In this document: piece by piece, positions 51,060-60,189 of the stretch | Layout: the number at the start of each line of letters is the position of its first letter | Position numbering within the stretch: position 1 is the stretch's first letter | Assembly: GCF_026788005.1 (NCBI RefSeq) | Contig: NZ_JABEPE010000003.1 | Location: forward strand, 289,478-353,477 | From: Alteromonas sp. a30 | GTDB lineage: Bacteria; Pseudomonadota; Gammaproteobacteria; Enterobacterales; Alteromonadaceae | Length of the DNA: 64,000 bases | Reading direction: 5' to 3' | Translations under genes and position numbers: made by a program | Notes under the pieces: generated by a model | Seen by the model: only the letters and a program-made list of their open reading frames with translations | What the model was told of the DNA's origin: nothing | The model's database searches: none

Positions 51060-54000
51060 GCACACCTCCAGTCAATTACGCAGCAAACTCGGAGCCTTCG
51101 GGCTTTGCCTGCATGGATGCAGGTAAGGAGCGAGAGCAGGACGCGGCAAGCTTTGAGTTTAACGAAAAGTACTTGTCGCAAATTCCTGCCCTGCAACAGT
51201 TGATCAATTTGGGTTATCAGTACCTCACCCCTGAGCAGGCTTTGGCTGAACGGGGTGGGCGCAGTGCCAATGTGATTTTGGAAGGAGTGCTTCGCCAGCA
51301 GCTAAAAAAGATTAATCGCATTAACTATAAAGGTGGCGAGTATCTGTTTAGCGAGGAGAACATTCAAACCGCGATCCAAAAGCTCAAAAATATTAAGTTT
51401 GATGGTCTGCAAAAAACCAATGAGTCGATTTACGATTTAATCACCTTAGGCTCAGCTATGGAGCAAACCATTGAGGGGGACTCAAAAAGCTTTACCCTCA
51501 ATTACATTGACTGGAAGACGCCGTCGAACAACAGCTTTCATGTAGTCGCTGAGTTCTCGGTTGAGCGCGCGCGCAGCACCGATACGGTGCGCCCCGATAT
51601 CGTCCTGTTTGTAAATGGTATTCCCTTTAGCGTGATTGAATGTAAATCACCCAAAGTGGATGTAGAGCAAGCCGTATCGCAAAATATTCGTAACCAGGGC
51701 GATGACTATATTCCGCGCCTGTTTACCTATGTGCAGCAAGTGTTGGCGGTGAATAAAAACGCCGCCCAATACGCGACAGCAGGCACACCTAAGAAGTTTT
51801 GGAGTATTTGGAAAGAGCCAGGGAAGGAACAGGAAGACAAACCTGCCGATGTCGATAAAGGCATAAATACCACTTTAGCCAAAGACACTAAAGCACAGCT
51901 ATTCAGTGGCGAGTTTGCGGCCGCACGGCCATTTTTTGATGCACTAGAGGCTGAAGGTAAACGCCTGGTGACGGAACAAGACAATGCCATTCACAGCCTG
52001 TGCCGCCCAGAGCGTTTATTAGATTTGGTGTATCGCTTTACCCTGTTTGATGGTGGCATTAAGAAAGTAGCGCGCTATCAACAATATTTTGTGATTAAAG
52101 CGACCATCGCCCGAATTAAACGCCTAACCAATAAAGGCAATGGCTCAAAAGAAAACCGCCAAGGTGGTGTTATTTGGCATACCCAAGGCTCGGGTAAATC
52201 GTTGACTATGGTGATGCTCACCCGCGCTATGGCGCTTGAGCCACAGCTTATCAATCCAAGAATCATTTTGGTTACCGACCGGGATGATCTTGATAAACAA
52301 CTGGGTAATACCTTTGCAGCCTGTGGTTTAAGCCGCGAGCGAGCCACGTCTGGCCGAAACTTAGTTAAGCACCTGAAAAATAAAGTGGGTTTGATCACCA
52401 CACTGATCCACAAATTTGACAAAGGCTGGGTGGCCGAGAAGTTTGTGGATGAGTCGCACGATATTTTTGTATTGGTCGATGAAAGCCACCGCACCAACTT
52501 TGGCTCATTGGCGGCCCGAATGCGCCAAATGCTGCCTAATGCCTGTTTTCTTGGCTTTACCGGTACACCACTGCTGAAAAAAGAAAAAAATAACTTTACC
52601 AAGTTTGGTGGCCTGATTGAGCCGCACTACACCATTAAACAAGCGGTTGCCGACGAAGCGGTATTGCCACTGCTGTACGAAGGCCGACACGTTGAGATGG
52701 AGCAGAATCAGTCGGCTATCGATCTCTGGTTTGAGCGTCACACCGCCGATTTAAGCAAAGAGCAAAAGGCCGACCTTAAAAAGAAATACGCCCGCGCTGA
52801 AATGCTAAACAAAGCTGATCAAGTGATATATATGCGCGCCTTTGATATCAGCGAGCATTTTCGTGCGAACTGGCAAGGCACCGGCTTTAAGGCTCAGTTG
52901 GTTGCCCCGGGTAAACAGGCCGCGTTAAAGTACCAACAGTTTTTGCAAGAGATTGGCATCGTCTCCACTGAAGTGGTGATTTCTGGCCCAGATACCCGTG
53001 AAGGCCATGACGAAGTGGACGAAGGGCCAACCGATGAGGTGGGTAAATTCTGGGACAAAATGATGAAGCGCTTTGGCTCTGAAGAAGAGTACACCAAGCA
53101 AATCATCAACCAGTTTAAGCATGGTGATGACCCTGAAATACTCATTGTGGTGGATAAGCTATTAACCGGTTTTGATGCACCGCGCAACACCGTGCTGTAT
53201 CTATGCCGAACCCTGCGAGAGCACACGCTGTTACAGGCTATCGCTCGGGTTAACCGTCTGTACGAAGGCAAAGAATTTGGCTATATCATCGACTATGCCA
53301 GCGTATTAGGCGAGTTGGATAAAGCCCTAACCATGTATGAAGCCTTTGAAGGGTTTGACGAAGATGACTTAGCAGGCACACTCACCTCCATCAATGAAGA
53401 AGTGTTTAAGCTGCCACAGCGTTACTCTGACTTATGGGATTTGTTTAAAGCCGTTAAAAACTCAAAAGACGAAGAAGCCTATGAAGTGTTGTTGGCCGAT
53501 GACGAGTTACGTGAAGAGTTTTACGAGCGTTTATCGGCATACAGTAAATCTTTAGCCATCGCTTTATCGTCTGAGCAGTTCATCATGAGCTCTGATGAGA
53601 AGAAGCTACAAACCTATAAAAACGATTTAAAACGTTTTCAGAACTTAAAGGCAGCGGTTAAGTTGCGTTACGCCGAGGCGATTGATTATCGCGACTACGA
53701 GCCGAAAATTAAAAAGCTGCTGGATACCCATATTCAGGCCAATGAAGTGACTCAGCTTAACGAGCCCGTGAATATGTTTGATGAAAAAATGTTTACCGCC
53801 GTGAAAGAAGAGCAAGGGGTTTATCAAACCAAAACTACGGCGTCGAAGGCAGACACCATCGCCCACGCCACGAAGCGCAGCATTTCGGAGAATATGGACG
53901 AAGACCCTGCGTTTTATGAGAAGTTTTCGAAGCTTATCCAAGCCGCTATTGATGACTTTAGGGCTAAGCGCATCTCAGACTTAGAATACCTCAACCGAGT

Positions 54001-54391
54001 GATTGATATTCGTAACAAAGTGGCCACGAAGCAGCATGATGATATGCCTGATTGCATTCGTGAAAACGACGAAGCGTGTGCCTACTTTGGCCTGATTAAA
54101 CCGCAGTTTCAACAAGTGGCAACACTCAACGAGTTAGATGATGCTCAACTTGATGTCATTGCGGCACAAACATCCTTAGCGATACAAAAGATCATTGATG
54201 CTCATTGGAAGGTCGATTTTTGGGACGATGCCGACGTTCAAAAAACGACGATGAATGATATTGACGATTTTCTTTATGACGAAGTCAAAGAGCAGTACGG
54301 CGTGACGCTGAGCTTAGAGCAAATGGACGAAATCATTGAGAAAACCATGCAGGTTGCCAAATCAAGAATAAGGCACCGGAGGCATTCTTGA
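51056..54391 (+). CDS. hsdR: Type I restriction endonuclease subunit R
   Basis: 1111 residues. N-terminal PD-(D/E)xK nuclease: Asp in RPDIVLF (about 181) and E195-C-K197 in VIECKSP. Helicase motor with Walker A GSGKS (378-382), VDESHRT, SLAARMR and GFTGTPL; RecA-like domain 2 with KLLTGFDAPRN and QAIARVNR. C-terminal helical domain (about 850-1100) contacts HsdM. It translocates DNA and cuts unmethylated DNA at a distance. Length and motifs resemble the EcoR124-like group. It overlaps hsdS by 4 nt. Confidence 0.96.
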   Translation: MSTPPVNYAANSEPSGFACMDAGKEREQDAASFEFNEKYLSQIPALQQLINLGYQYLTPEQALAERGGRSANVILEGVLRQQLKKINRINYKGGEYLFSEENIQTAIQKLKNIKFDGLQKTNESIYDLITLGSAMEQTIEGDSKSFTLNYIDWKTPSNNSFHVVAEFSVERARSTDTVRPDIVLFVNGIPFSVIECKSPKVDVEQAVSQNIRNQGDDYIPRLFTYVQQVLAVNKNAAQYATAGTPKKFWSIWKEPGKEQEDKPADVDKGINTTLAKDTKAQLFSGEFAAARPFFDALEAEGKRLVTEQDNAIHSLCRPERLLDLVYRFTLFDGGIKKVARYQQYFVIKATIARIKRLTNKGNGSKENRQGGVIWHTQGSGKSLTMVMLTRAMALEPQLINPRIILVTDRDDLDKQLGNTFAACGLSRERATSGRNLVKHLKNKVGLITTLIHKFDKGWVAEKFVDESHDIFVLVDESHRTNFGSLAARMRQMLPNACFLGFTGTPLLKKEKNNFTKFGGLIEPHYTIKQAVADEAVLPLLYEGRHVEMEQNQSAIDLWFERHTADLSKEQKADLKKKYARAEMLNKADQVIYMRAFDISEHFRANWQGTGFKAQLVAPGKQAALKYQQFLQEIGIVSTEVVISGPDTREGHDEVDEGPTDEVGKFWDKMMKRFGSEEEYTKQIINQFKHGDDPEILIVVDKLLTGFDAPRNTVLYLCRTLREHTLLQAIARVNRLYEGKEFGYIIDYASVLGELDKALTMYEAFEGFDEDDLAGTLTSINEEVFKLPQRYSDLWDLFKAVKNSKDEEAYEVLLADDELREEFYERLSAYSKSLAIALSSEQFIMSSDEKKLQTYKNDLKRFQNLKAAVKLRYAEAIDYRDYEPKIKKLLDTHIQANEVTQLNEPVNMFDEKMFTAVKEEQGVYQTKTTASKADTIAHATKRSISENMDEDPAFYEKFSKLIQAAIDDFRAKRISDLEYLNRVIDIRNKVATKQHDDMPDCIRENDEACAYFGLIKPQFQQVATLNELDDAQLDVIAAQTSLAIQKIIDAHWKVDFWDDADVQKTTMNDIDDFLYDEVKEQYGVTLSLEQMDEIIEKTMQVAKSRIRHRRHS

Positions 54392-55137
54392 TGTCGTCAA
54401 CCATCAAGCAGGCCGAGATACCAACAGCAAGCGCTGAAAAGCTAGCGGTTGTATACGGAGGGGGAGAAATCCCCTTCCAGCTGGCTTTTTCTAAACGCAA
54501 GTCGCTGGAAATATCAGTTCACCCTGATAAATCAGTTTTTGTGAAAGCCCCTGAAGGCACCGACCGTGAGGCCATTGAAGCTAAGGTGAAGAAGCGTGCT
54601 CGGTGGATCAAGCGTCAAATTCGCTACTTTGACCAGTTTGACCCAAGAACCCCTTCTCGCAAATACGTAAGTGGTGAAAGCCATTTGTATCTCGGTAAGA
54701 AGTATCGGCTAAAAATTGCAGTAGGCACTGACAACGGTGTAGCGCTGAAAGCGGGCTTTTTTTGGGTAACGTCTGCCAATGGTAAACCAGACCATGTGGA
54801 GTCACTACTGAGTGATTGGTATCGAGAAAAGGCCGATTTTCATTTAAATAAGGTGTTTTCGGATTGTTGGGAGAAGTTCAAACATTCAGATGACAACAAG
54901 CCAACCATTAAAATAATGCAACTCAAAAAGCGCTGGGGCAGCCTATCGAAAAACGGAACGCTGACCTTAAACCGCGACTTAATTAAGGCACCGAAAGAGT
55001 GTATTGAGTACGTGATCATTCATGAACTGTGTCACCTAGAGCACCACAACCACGGTCCAGAGTTTTATCGCTTACTCGAACGCTCTCTACCAGATTGGGT
55101 GAAGCGAAAACATAAACTGGAAATGGCACTGATATAG
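54391..55137 (+). CDS. YgjP-type M48/WLM metallopeptidase
   Basis: 248 residues. Zinc motif HELCHLEHHNHGPEFYRLL with HExxH near residue 211. The N-terminal beta-rich part (about 20-140, RKSLEISVHPDKSVFVKAPEG) is the UPF/COG1451 domain found beside many type I hsd loci. Role unknown; it may process or remove restriction subunits. The start is ATG 54391, sharing one base with the hsdR stop (TGATG) and with GGAGG 8 nt before it. Confidence 0.88.
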   Translation: MSSTIKQAEIPTASAEKLAVVYGGGEIPFQLAFSKRKSLEISVHPDKSVFVKAPEGTDREAIEAKVKKRARWIKRQIRYFDQFDPRTPSRKYVSGESHLYLGKKYRLKIAVGTDNGVALKAGFFWVTSANGKPDHVESLLSDWYREKADFHLNKVFSDCWEKFKHSDDNKPTIKIMQLKKRWGSLSKNGTLTLNRDLIKAPKECIEYVIIHELCHLEHHNHGPEFYRLLERSLPDWVKRKHKLEMALI

Positions 55138-55245
55138 TCATCACGCTGTATCGAATAGCTAAATACACAACCAGTACACTAGCAGTCTTGTCCGCCTTAG
55201 CCTTTAATCCTCGCCCAGTCCTTATGTTTACTGCCGGTACACTGC

Positions 55246-55281
55246 AAGGCGACAAGCCCACACAGGATTTATCGCCTTTTT
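55246..55281 (+). terminator. Rho-independent terminator of the hsd operon
   Basis: AAGGCGA (55246-55252) pairs with TCGCCTT (55272-55278), followed by T residues. It lies 108 nt after the metallopeptidase stop. Confidence 0.75.
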
Positions 55282-55302
55282 AGTCATCTAAGATGTTGCC
55301 TT

Positions 55303-55794
55303 TCACGCCCTGTCTATTTCAAAAGAAGTACGTGGTCGGGTGTTGTCGGGCAGGCTGACTTTACGCTGTGGTAGGTTGCCATCGGGGATTAGGTAGCCTG
55401 CGGCCATCAGTGCTTTAGCGGCGCGATCTGGGCTTAGACCTTCGGTGGCTTCACGCCAGCCGGTTGGGTCAAACAGGTAGAGGGTTTGTAGGCCTGTAGT
55501 GTTATGTTCAGGATGAACGGTATGCCGCGAGTGCAGGAATGCACCGGAGCGGTCTATCCAGCCTGCTCGTTGACGTACTTGGCAGCTGTAACCGGTTTGT
55601 TTGGGCGTAAAACGGCTTTCACCATGTTGTTCAATAAAACTGCGTACCTGACGAATGGCTTGTTGGTCTTCATTGGCGGCCACACCACCGCGAGCGAGTA
55701 TCCATTGGTTAAGCTGGCTAAAAAACGTTGCCGTACGTTTTGGAAAACGGGTCGCACCTGCGCGCTGTGCTGCGTTAAATACCGTCAAAGCCAA
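55303..55794 (-). pseudogene. C-terminal remnant of a DUF927-type satellite primase/helicase
   Basis: 163 residues. The sequence resembles the tail of DUF927 or P4-like primase proteins: RSFIEQHGESRFTPKQTG, QRAGWIDRSG, TLYLFDPTGWREATEGLSPDRAAKALMAAGYLI. The N-terminal bulk is missing and no ribosome site precedes the first ATG; just upstream lies a broken short frame (MNNNAPTLRQLGFDGI then stop). With the alpA remnant it marks an old phage satellite. Confidence 0.6.
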
Positions 55795-55859
55795 GCTGCC
55801 GTAATGTTGGCGCGTTGTTATTCATCTCACTGGCAGGTAATTGGTTTGATGCTGATGGT

Positions 55860-56118
55860 TTATCCACGGCCATAAGCAGCACCGATACGGCGGGTTTCAA
55901 TCCACTGGTCGATATCGCTTTCTAACCAGCCCACGGCACGCGCTCCAATACGAATAGATCGCGGAAATTCACCGCTAGCCTCTCTCTTTTGTATAAACAG
56001 GAGCATAAATGGTACTGCGGCCAAAGCCTGTTTTTGCCTTTACCTCGGGCAAACGCAAAATCCGCTGCTGACACGCTGGGTATACCGAGTTTGTGGGTGA
56101 TTGTGTAGTTAGGTTCAT
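55860..56118 (-). pseudogene. alpA-family regulator with a frameshift
   Basis: From the ATG at 56118 (AGGAAG upstream) the frame reads RLPEVKAKTGFGRSTIY and soon hits a stop. Shifting by one base at about 55998-56010 restores the AlpA C-terminus (REASGEFPRSIRIGARAVGWLESDIDQWIETRR) to a TAA at 55860. AlpA proteins activate integrase or excision genes of P4-like elements; this copy is inactive unless frameshifted in translation. Confidence 0.75.
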
Positions 56119-56313
56119 CGTTTGCTTCCTCACTGATCTGTTAAGTTCAGTTAGGAGTTTGCCCCCACTAGTATTAAAGAGTTAAACGGACGCAGTAGGC
56201 AGATAAACGCCAAGATCGTGCAGCTTTCTGAGGGTATTGCTATCAAACTGCCCCAAAAGCCCAAGGGGTAAGTGGTGTGTTACAACACACGGAGTGTGAG
56301 GCAAACAACAAAA

Positions 56314-56362
56314 GTGAAACTATAACTTCTCCATATACCGAAAATTGAAAATATAGTTTCAC
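56314..56362 (+). promoter_or_regulatory. hipB operator: perfect 11-bp inverted repeat
   Basis: GTGAAACTATA (56314-56324) and TATAGTTTCAC (56352-56362) are exact reverse complements, 27 bp apart, ending 1 nt before the hipB ATG. This spacing lets two repressor dimers or a DNA loop cover the promoter; autorepression by the HipB-like protein is the likely function. Confidence 0.8.
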
Positions 56363-56363
56363 T

Positions 56364-56678
56364 ATGAATACCATCAAATCAACAGAAAAACGCACAGCCG
56401 TCATTTTTCCAAAGCACAAAAAGGTGTTAAGCATCTTGGGCGAGAACTTAACTCTGGCAATGAAGCGCCGCGGCATTACCCAAGAAATGCTGCACGAAAG
56501 AACTGGTCTGTCTAAACCAACGCTACGAAAAATTCTAAAAGGCGATCCTTCCGTTTCGCTTGGTCACTATGTCAATGTATTAGCCTCTTTAGATCTCGTG
56601 GAAGACCTAGCGAAAGTCGCCTTTGATGACGAGCTGGGAAGAAAGCTGCAAGACATCCAATTGCTGAACAAAAAATAA
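56364..56678 (+). CDS. HipB-like HTH antitoxin/repressor
   Basis: 104 residues. XRE-type helix-turn-helix (about 33-70: LTLAMKRRGITQEMLHERTGLSKPTLRKILKG), then a short C-terminal helix. It is 12 nt upstream of hipA remains and follows the inverted-repeat operator. The ORF is intact although the toxin gene is broken. There is no room for a normal ribosome site between operator and ATG, so the mRNA may be leaderless or poorly translated. Confidence 0.86.
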   Translation: MNTIKSTEKRTAVIFPKHKKVLSILGENLTLAMKRRGITQEMLHERTGLSKPTLRKILKGDPSVSLGHYVNVLASLDLVEDLAKVAFDDELGRKLQDIQLLNKK

Positions 56679-56690
56679 GAGTGTCGCATT

Positions 56691-57751
56691 ATGGAAATCT
56701 ACGTTTATGCTGATTGGACTGAGTCAACCGACCCTATATTAGTTGGTACATTACGATCGTCAGAAATTAGAGGCAAAGAACATTTCAGCTTTAGTTATGA
56801 CAAGACATGGCTTACTTCCGATTATGTTCGCCAGATTGACCCTTCTTTAAAACTATTCGTTGGCGAGCAACATGCACAGGGCAATCAAAATTTCAAAACA
56901 TTTCTCGACTCATGTCCTGATCGTTGGGGTCGATTGTTAATGCAACGCAGAGAAGCGGTGGTTGCTAGACAAGAAAAGCGGCGAGCAAAAAACCTATACG
57001 AGACGGATTACTTATTAGGTGTTCACGATTCATTTCGCATGGGAGCGCTGCGCTTTTGTGCATCGCCAATGGGTCCATTTTTAGACGACAGCCATGAGCT
57101 GGCAGCACCCACAATAACCAGCTTACCCGAGCTACAACATGCCGCCAACAAAATCGAAGAAACTCCGGATTTAGGTAATCCAGATTATCTGAAATGGCTG
57201 AGTCAAAAGTTGAAGCCATTGGCAGACATAATATTTTTTTAACAAAAAGGTTCGACCGTACCGAAACAGGGAAGCGGCTACACTTCAGCTCTGCGATGAC
57301 TCAACTGGAGTACTTTGATGGCTAGGATGAAGGGGCAAGTTACTTAGAGCTGGCTGAGTTTCTGATCCAACACGGCTCGAATACTCAGGCAGATCTTGAA
57401 CAACTTTGGACCAGAATACTGTTTAATATCATGGTATCTAATTGTGATGATCATCTTAGAAATCATGGATTCATTCTGGAATCGACTGGTTGGCGGCTAC
57501 CTCCTGCCTACGATATCAATCCTATGTTATACGCCACTGGTCTACACCTTAATATTGATGACGTAAGCAATGCGCTTTCGATTGACTTAGCATTTGACGT
57601 TGCAGAGTATTTTCACGTTACTGAAAGTAAAGCCAATACCATCCACCAAAGATTGTTAACAGCCGTTTCACAATGGGAAAGCCTTGCCCAACAAGCAGGC
57701 ATTAGCAAAGAAGAAAGGGAGCTATTGAGGGACTGCTTTATACTCGACTAG
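56691..57751 (+). pseudogene. HipA-family kinase toxin, degraded
   Basis: An N-terminal part (56691-57242, 183 residues; YADWTESTDPILVGTLRSSEI, RWGRLLMQRREA) runs into a T-rich stretch and stops. A +frame continuation from about 57239 gives LTKRFDRTETGKRLHFSS, a TAG at 57323-57325, then the kinase C-lobe (NIMVSNCDDHLRNHGFILE with the catalytic NxDDH, YDINPM). The Gly-rich/ATP-binding middle that should lie between the two halves is deleted. So a deletion, a frame change and a stop have inactivated it. HipA kinases phosphorylate glutamyl-tRNA synthetase or similar targets. Confidence 0.85.
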
Positions 57752-57758
57752 AACGCCA

Positions 57759-57818
57759 TTACACTTTTATGCGAATAAAGATGTAAAAACCTGCACTTTC
57801 CTGCGCGTAAAAGTGTAA
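57759..57818. repeat. Inverted repeat after hipA remnant
   Basis: TTACACTTTTATGCG (57759-57773) and CGCGTAAAAGTGTAA (57804-57818) pair at 14 of 15 positions around 30 nt. It could be a weak bidirectional terminator or an operator left from a lost gene. Confidence 0.5.
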
Positions 57819-57942
57819 AAAGCAAGTTGAGTACTCGTCTATGCGTTTTACCGAACGGCGAAATTCAGCAGTTATAGGTCTACACAAAGTGACTTCACAG
57901 GCAACAATTTGTAGACCTTGATGCCTGATATTCGATCAACGC

Positions 57943-58083
57943 ATGAGCAAAAAAGGGAAACATTACAATTTAATCATTACTGCAATAGCCAGAGAAATGG
58001 CGGCTTACATTTGGGCTATCGCAAAAGAAGTGGTACTCACACCTGTTAATCCAAAATTGAGACTAAGTAGAGTACCTGCATGA
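57943..58083 (+). pseudogene. IS110-family transposase C-terminal remnant
   Basis: 46 residues ending in TGA. The segment KGKHYNLIITAIAREMAAYIWAIAKEV is the typical C-terminus of IS110-family transposases. The rest of the gene is gone. Its orientation matches the IS110 gene at the right end of the window, so the two flank the cassette array, but whether they are copies of one element cannot be tested because that gene's C-terminus is outside the window. Confidence 0.65.
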
Positions 58084-58388
58084 TAAACGAGTTTGAGCTA
58101 ACGCATTCGGTTCAGGCCGCGGAATGTGGCACAACCTACGAGGGCGTTATGATGGCAACCACTTAACCGTGATTGACCCACGAGCATAGACTGATGAGAA
58201 TTACTGAGCAATCACCGGACCACGGCGGATTGAGTAAGGTCAGCTCTGCTTATTCTTTGAGTAAGTAACCTACGACATTACTGCCTCATTCGATGCGTTA
58301 GCTCATTTATTTTGAGTGAGAAAAAAGACTGATTATGGACTGATAGAGCGTCAGGGATACACTCGTTTAGGCTTGACAAAGGGAGTCA
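58084..58388. other. Gene-free stretch before the first attC site
   Basis: About 305 bp. Contains TAACGC (58099) and GGCGTTATG (58143) that look like the ends of an attC site, but no pairing arms were found between them. No gene or terminator is supportable. Confidence 0.35.
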
Positions 58389-58444
58389 TACCAACGCTCA
58401 AAACAGCGGCGCGATTACGCGTCCGCCTGATTTTGCTTGTTATG
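58389..58444 (-). repeat. attC site 1 (array end)
   Basis: On the minus strand: CATAACAAGCAAAATCAGG ... TTTTGAGCGTTGGTA. Arms CAAAATCAGGCGG and CCGCTGTTTTG pair imperfectly. About 56 nt. It overlaps the 3' end of the DUF4365/TPR gene, whose stop is at 58415. No further site is seen to the left. Confidence 0.85.
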
Positions 58445-60025
58445 TGTTGAACAATGATATGCAGAAATTTCTTTAAGTCGCTTTTCCGAGTTTTCCTCTA
58501 AGAAAGCATTTTTCAATATGCCAAAAGGAATGTTGTGCTCATTTGCATATTCTCTTAAGCCGTTAAATAAGCTTTTCTCACTGCAATCGTGAAACTCAAA
58601 AATTATGATTCTATCGTCGACGGTTTCTATTTTGAGGACATATTGAACTTCGAAACCTGTATCTAATATCGCAGTTTTTGTACCAGAAACAATCTCCATG
58701 CTTGGGTCAAAGATCGAGTTAATTTGTTTGGATAAAATGTCTTCAGCTTCATTCGTGTTTCCTAACCTACAATAAAGGAGTGCAACATCTCGATATATAG
58801 AGCCCTCTCCTCGATACTCTATAGCTTTCATATAATACTCTAAAGATTTTTGATCTTCTCCATAGTCTTTGAGCAGCCTTGCATAATTAACCCATAAATA
58901 ATAACAACCTTCAGAGGAGTTTTTTATACCCCTAGAGTATGCTTTAAAAGCTTGGTCGTGCATTCCCATAGCTTGATATAGTAAAGCCATATTATTATAT
59001 GCATCAGCTAGCGATGCATCTTTTAATATTGCACTTTCATATGCTGAGATTGACTCTTCAAACCTATTAGTTGCAGTCAGAAGCAAAGCATAATTAAACA
59101 TAGCTTTCGCGTCGATAGAGGAAGACTTAACTAATGATGAAAAGATTAATTCTGACTCTTCATACTCTCCTGCTCGATAAAGAGTAAGAGCATAATTGTT
59201 TTTTGTTTCAATACAATCGTGTAACTTGAGAGATTTTCTAAAAAGAGGAAGTGATTTTTCAAAATCATCGAAATTAGCGAAGCAAGTGGCAGAGAGTGCA
59301 TACTCAGAGAAACCGATCGCATCAAGTTGCAGTAATTTTCTGATGTAAGTGAGCGATTCTTTGTCATTGTTCTGACTATGGGCTAATGCACAGTTTGAGA
59401 TAATATCTTTAGAGTCATAAAATATTTCAGCCAAAGGTTTAATCAGAGTGCACGATTCATCAAATAATTCATTTTCATATGCGGAATAAAAATCTTTCAA
59501 TCTCTTTATTAGAGGCTGAGCTATCGAGCCATAATCATTCCCTAGTGACGCAAGGATCGGCTCAAATTCTACAAAACTAGTTTCTTGAATTATTTTTATT
59601 GCATATTCACGGCAGAAATTCACTAAGCTCGATATTGATGAAGCATTATAAATACTATTTTTATTTATATGAATTTGAGTACTTTTAGCCTTGTCTACTC
59701 TTTCCCAATATAGTTCAGAGCTAGATTTATCATATAATATCAATACTACTGGTCGACCATATTTCGACCAATAGTCAAGGTTTTGTTCTGTAACCGATAG
59801 TGTGAAATTTCCGTCTGCAAGTGTTTTGGCATCAGTACGAGACTTAACTTGAATTCCAACAAAAGGAGTTTTACCGTCTATGGTGAACGATTTGCATACC
59901 TCTACTTCTGCATCAATGCCTTTATCATGAGTATCAGTTTCTCTAACCAAAACATTAAATTGAGCAGATTTAAAGCCGAAATACTTAACTCCTTCTTGTT
60001 CGATTGCCCTTTTGTAGTCACTCAT
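58415..60025 (-). CDS. DUF4365 nuclease-like domain fused to TPR repeats (candidate defence cassette)
   Basis: 536 residues. N-terminal DUF4365 domain (about 5-150) with a PD-(D/E)xK-like pattern: D38 in KGIDAEVEV and Q59-V-K61 in GIQVKSR. Then about 8-9 tetratricopeptide repeats (about 180-445; NNYALTLYRAGEYEESE, YNNMALLYQAMGMHDQAF, WVNYARLLKDYGEDQ) and a short C-terminal domain (about 450-525). DUF4365 domains with partner modules occur in phage-defence genes; here the TPR part may sense a ligand. At 1.6 kb it is a very large cassette. Its last codons lie in attC 1. No signal peptide or membrane segment. Confidence 0.82.
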   Translation of the reverse strand: MSDYKRAIEQEGVKYFGFKSAQFNVLVRETDTHDKGIDAEVEVCKSFTIDGKTPFVGIQVKSRTDAKTLADGNFTLSVTEQNLDYWSKYGRPVVLILYDKSSSELYWERVDKAKSTQIHINKNSIYNASSISSLVNFCREYAIKIIQETSFVEFEPILASLGNDYGSIAQPLIKRLKDFYSAYENELFDESCTLIKPLAEIFYDSKDIISNCALAHSQNNDKESLTYIRKLLQLDAIGFSEYALSATCFANFDDFEKSLPLFRKSLKLHDCIETKNNYALTLYRAGEYEESELIFSSLVKSSSIDAKAMFNYALLLTATNRFEESISAYESAILKDASLADAYNNMALLYQAMGMHDQAFKAYSRGIKNSSEGCYYLWVNYARLLKDYGEDQKSLEYYMKAIEYRGEGSIYRDVALLYCRLGNTNEAEDILSKQINSIFDPSMEIVSGTKTAILDTGFEVQYVLKIETVDDRIIIFEFHDCSEKSLFNGLREYANEHNIPFGILKNAFLEENSEKRLKEISAYHCSTHNKQNQADA

Positions 60026-60085
60026 TTATTTGCTTCAATCCATAAGTAAAAAAAATTTGGTGTTGTCTTGCTACAACTTAATACA

Positions 60086-60189
60086 CATAACGCCGCTATT
60101 ATCGGCGAATTGTAGTTGATTGGATTTTTATGCTACCCAACATAAAAACCAAGCGACGGAAATGAAGTCCGGTAGATAGCTTTGTTAAG
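60086..60189 (-). repeat. attC site 2
   Basis: Minus-strand ends TTAACAAAGCTATC and GATAATAGCGGCGTTATG. About 104 nt. R'' overlaps the stop codon of the 117-residue gene to its right, the usual cassette layout. Confidence 0.88.

Larger units (their letters stand above)
40476..58388. mobile_element. Genomic island at the yicC 3' end (decayed)
   Basis: From the yicC stop onward gene content switches from housekeeping to integrase remnant, toxin-antitoxin, primase-helicase, type I restriction-modification and satellite wreckage. The 3' end of yicC is the attachment site of SXT/R391-mobilizable islands, which also carry restriction systems; that this is such an island is an inference. A second copy of the yicC end was not found in the window, so the right border is unknown and may lie beyond the cassette array. 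Confidence 0.75.

Noticed and set aside
56161..56271. Plus-strand peptide SIKELNGRSRQINAKI and following as a gene remnant
   Set aside because: Low-complexity resemblance to DNA-binding proteins only; no start and no family match.
58098..58151. A seventh attC between the IS110 remnant and attC 1
   Set aside because: End motifs TAACGC and GGCGTTATG are present, but the DNA between them does not pair into arms.
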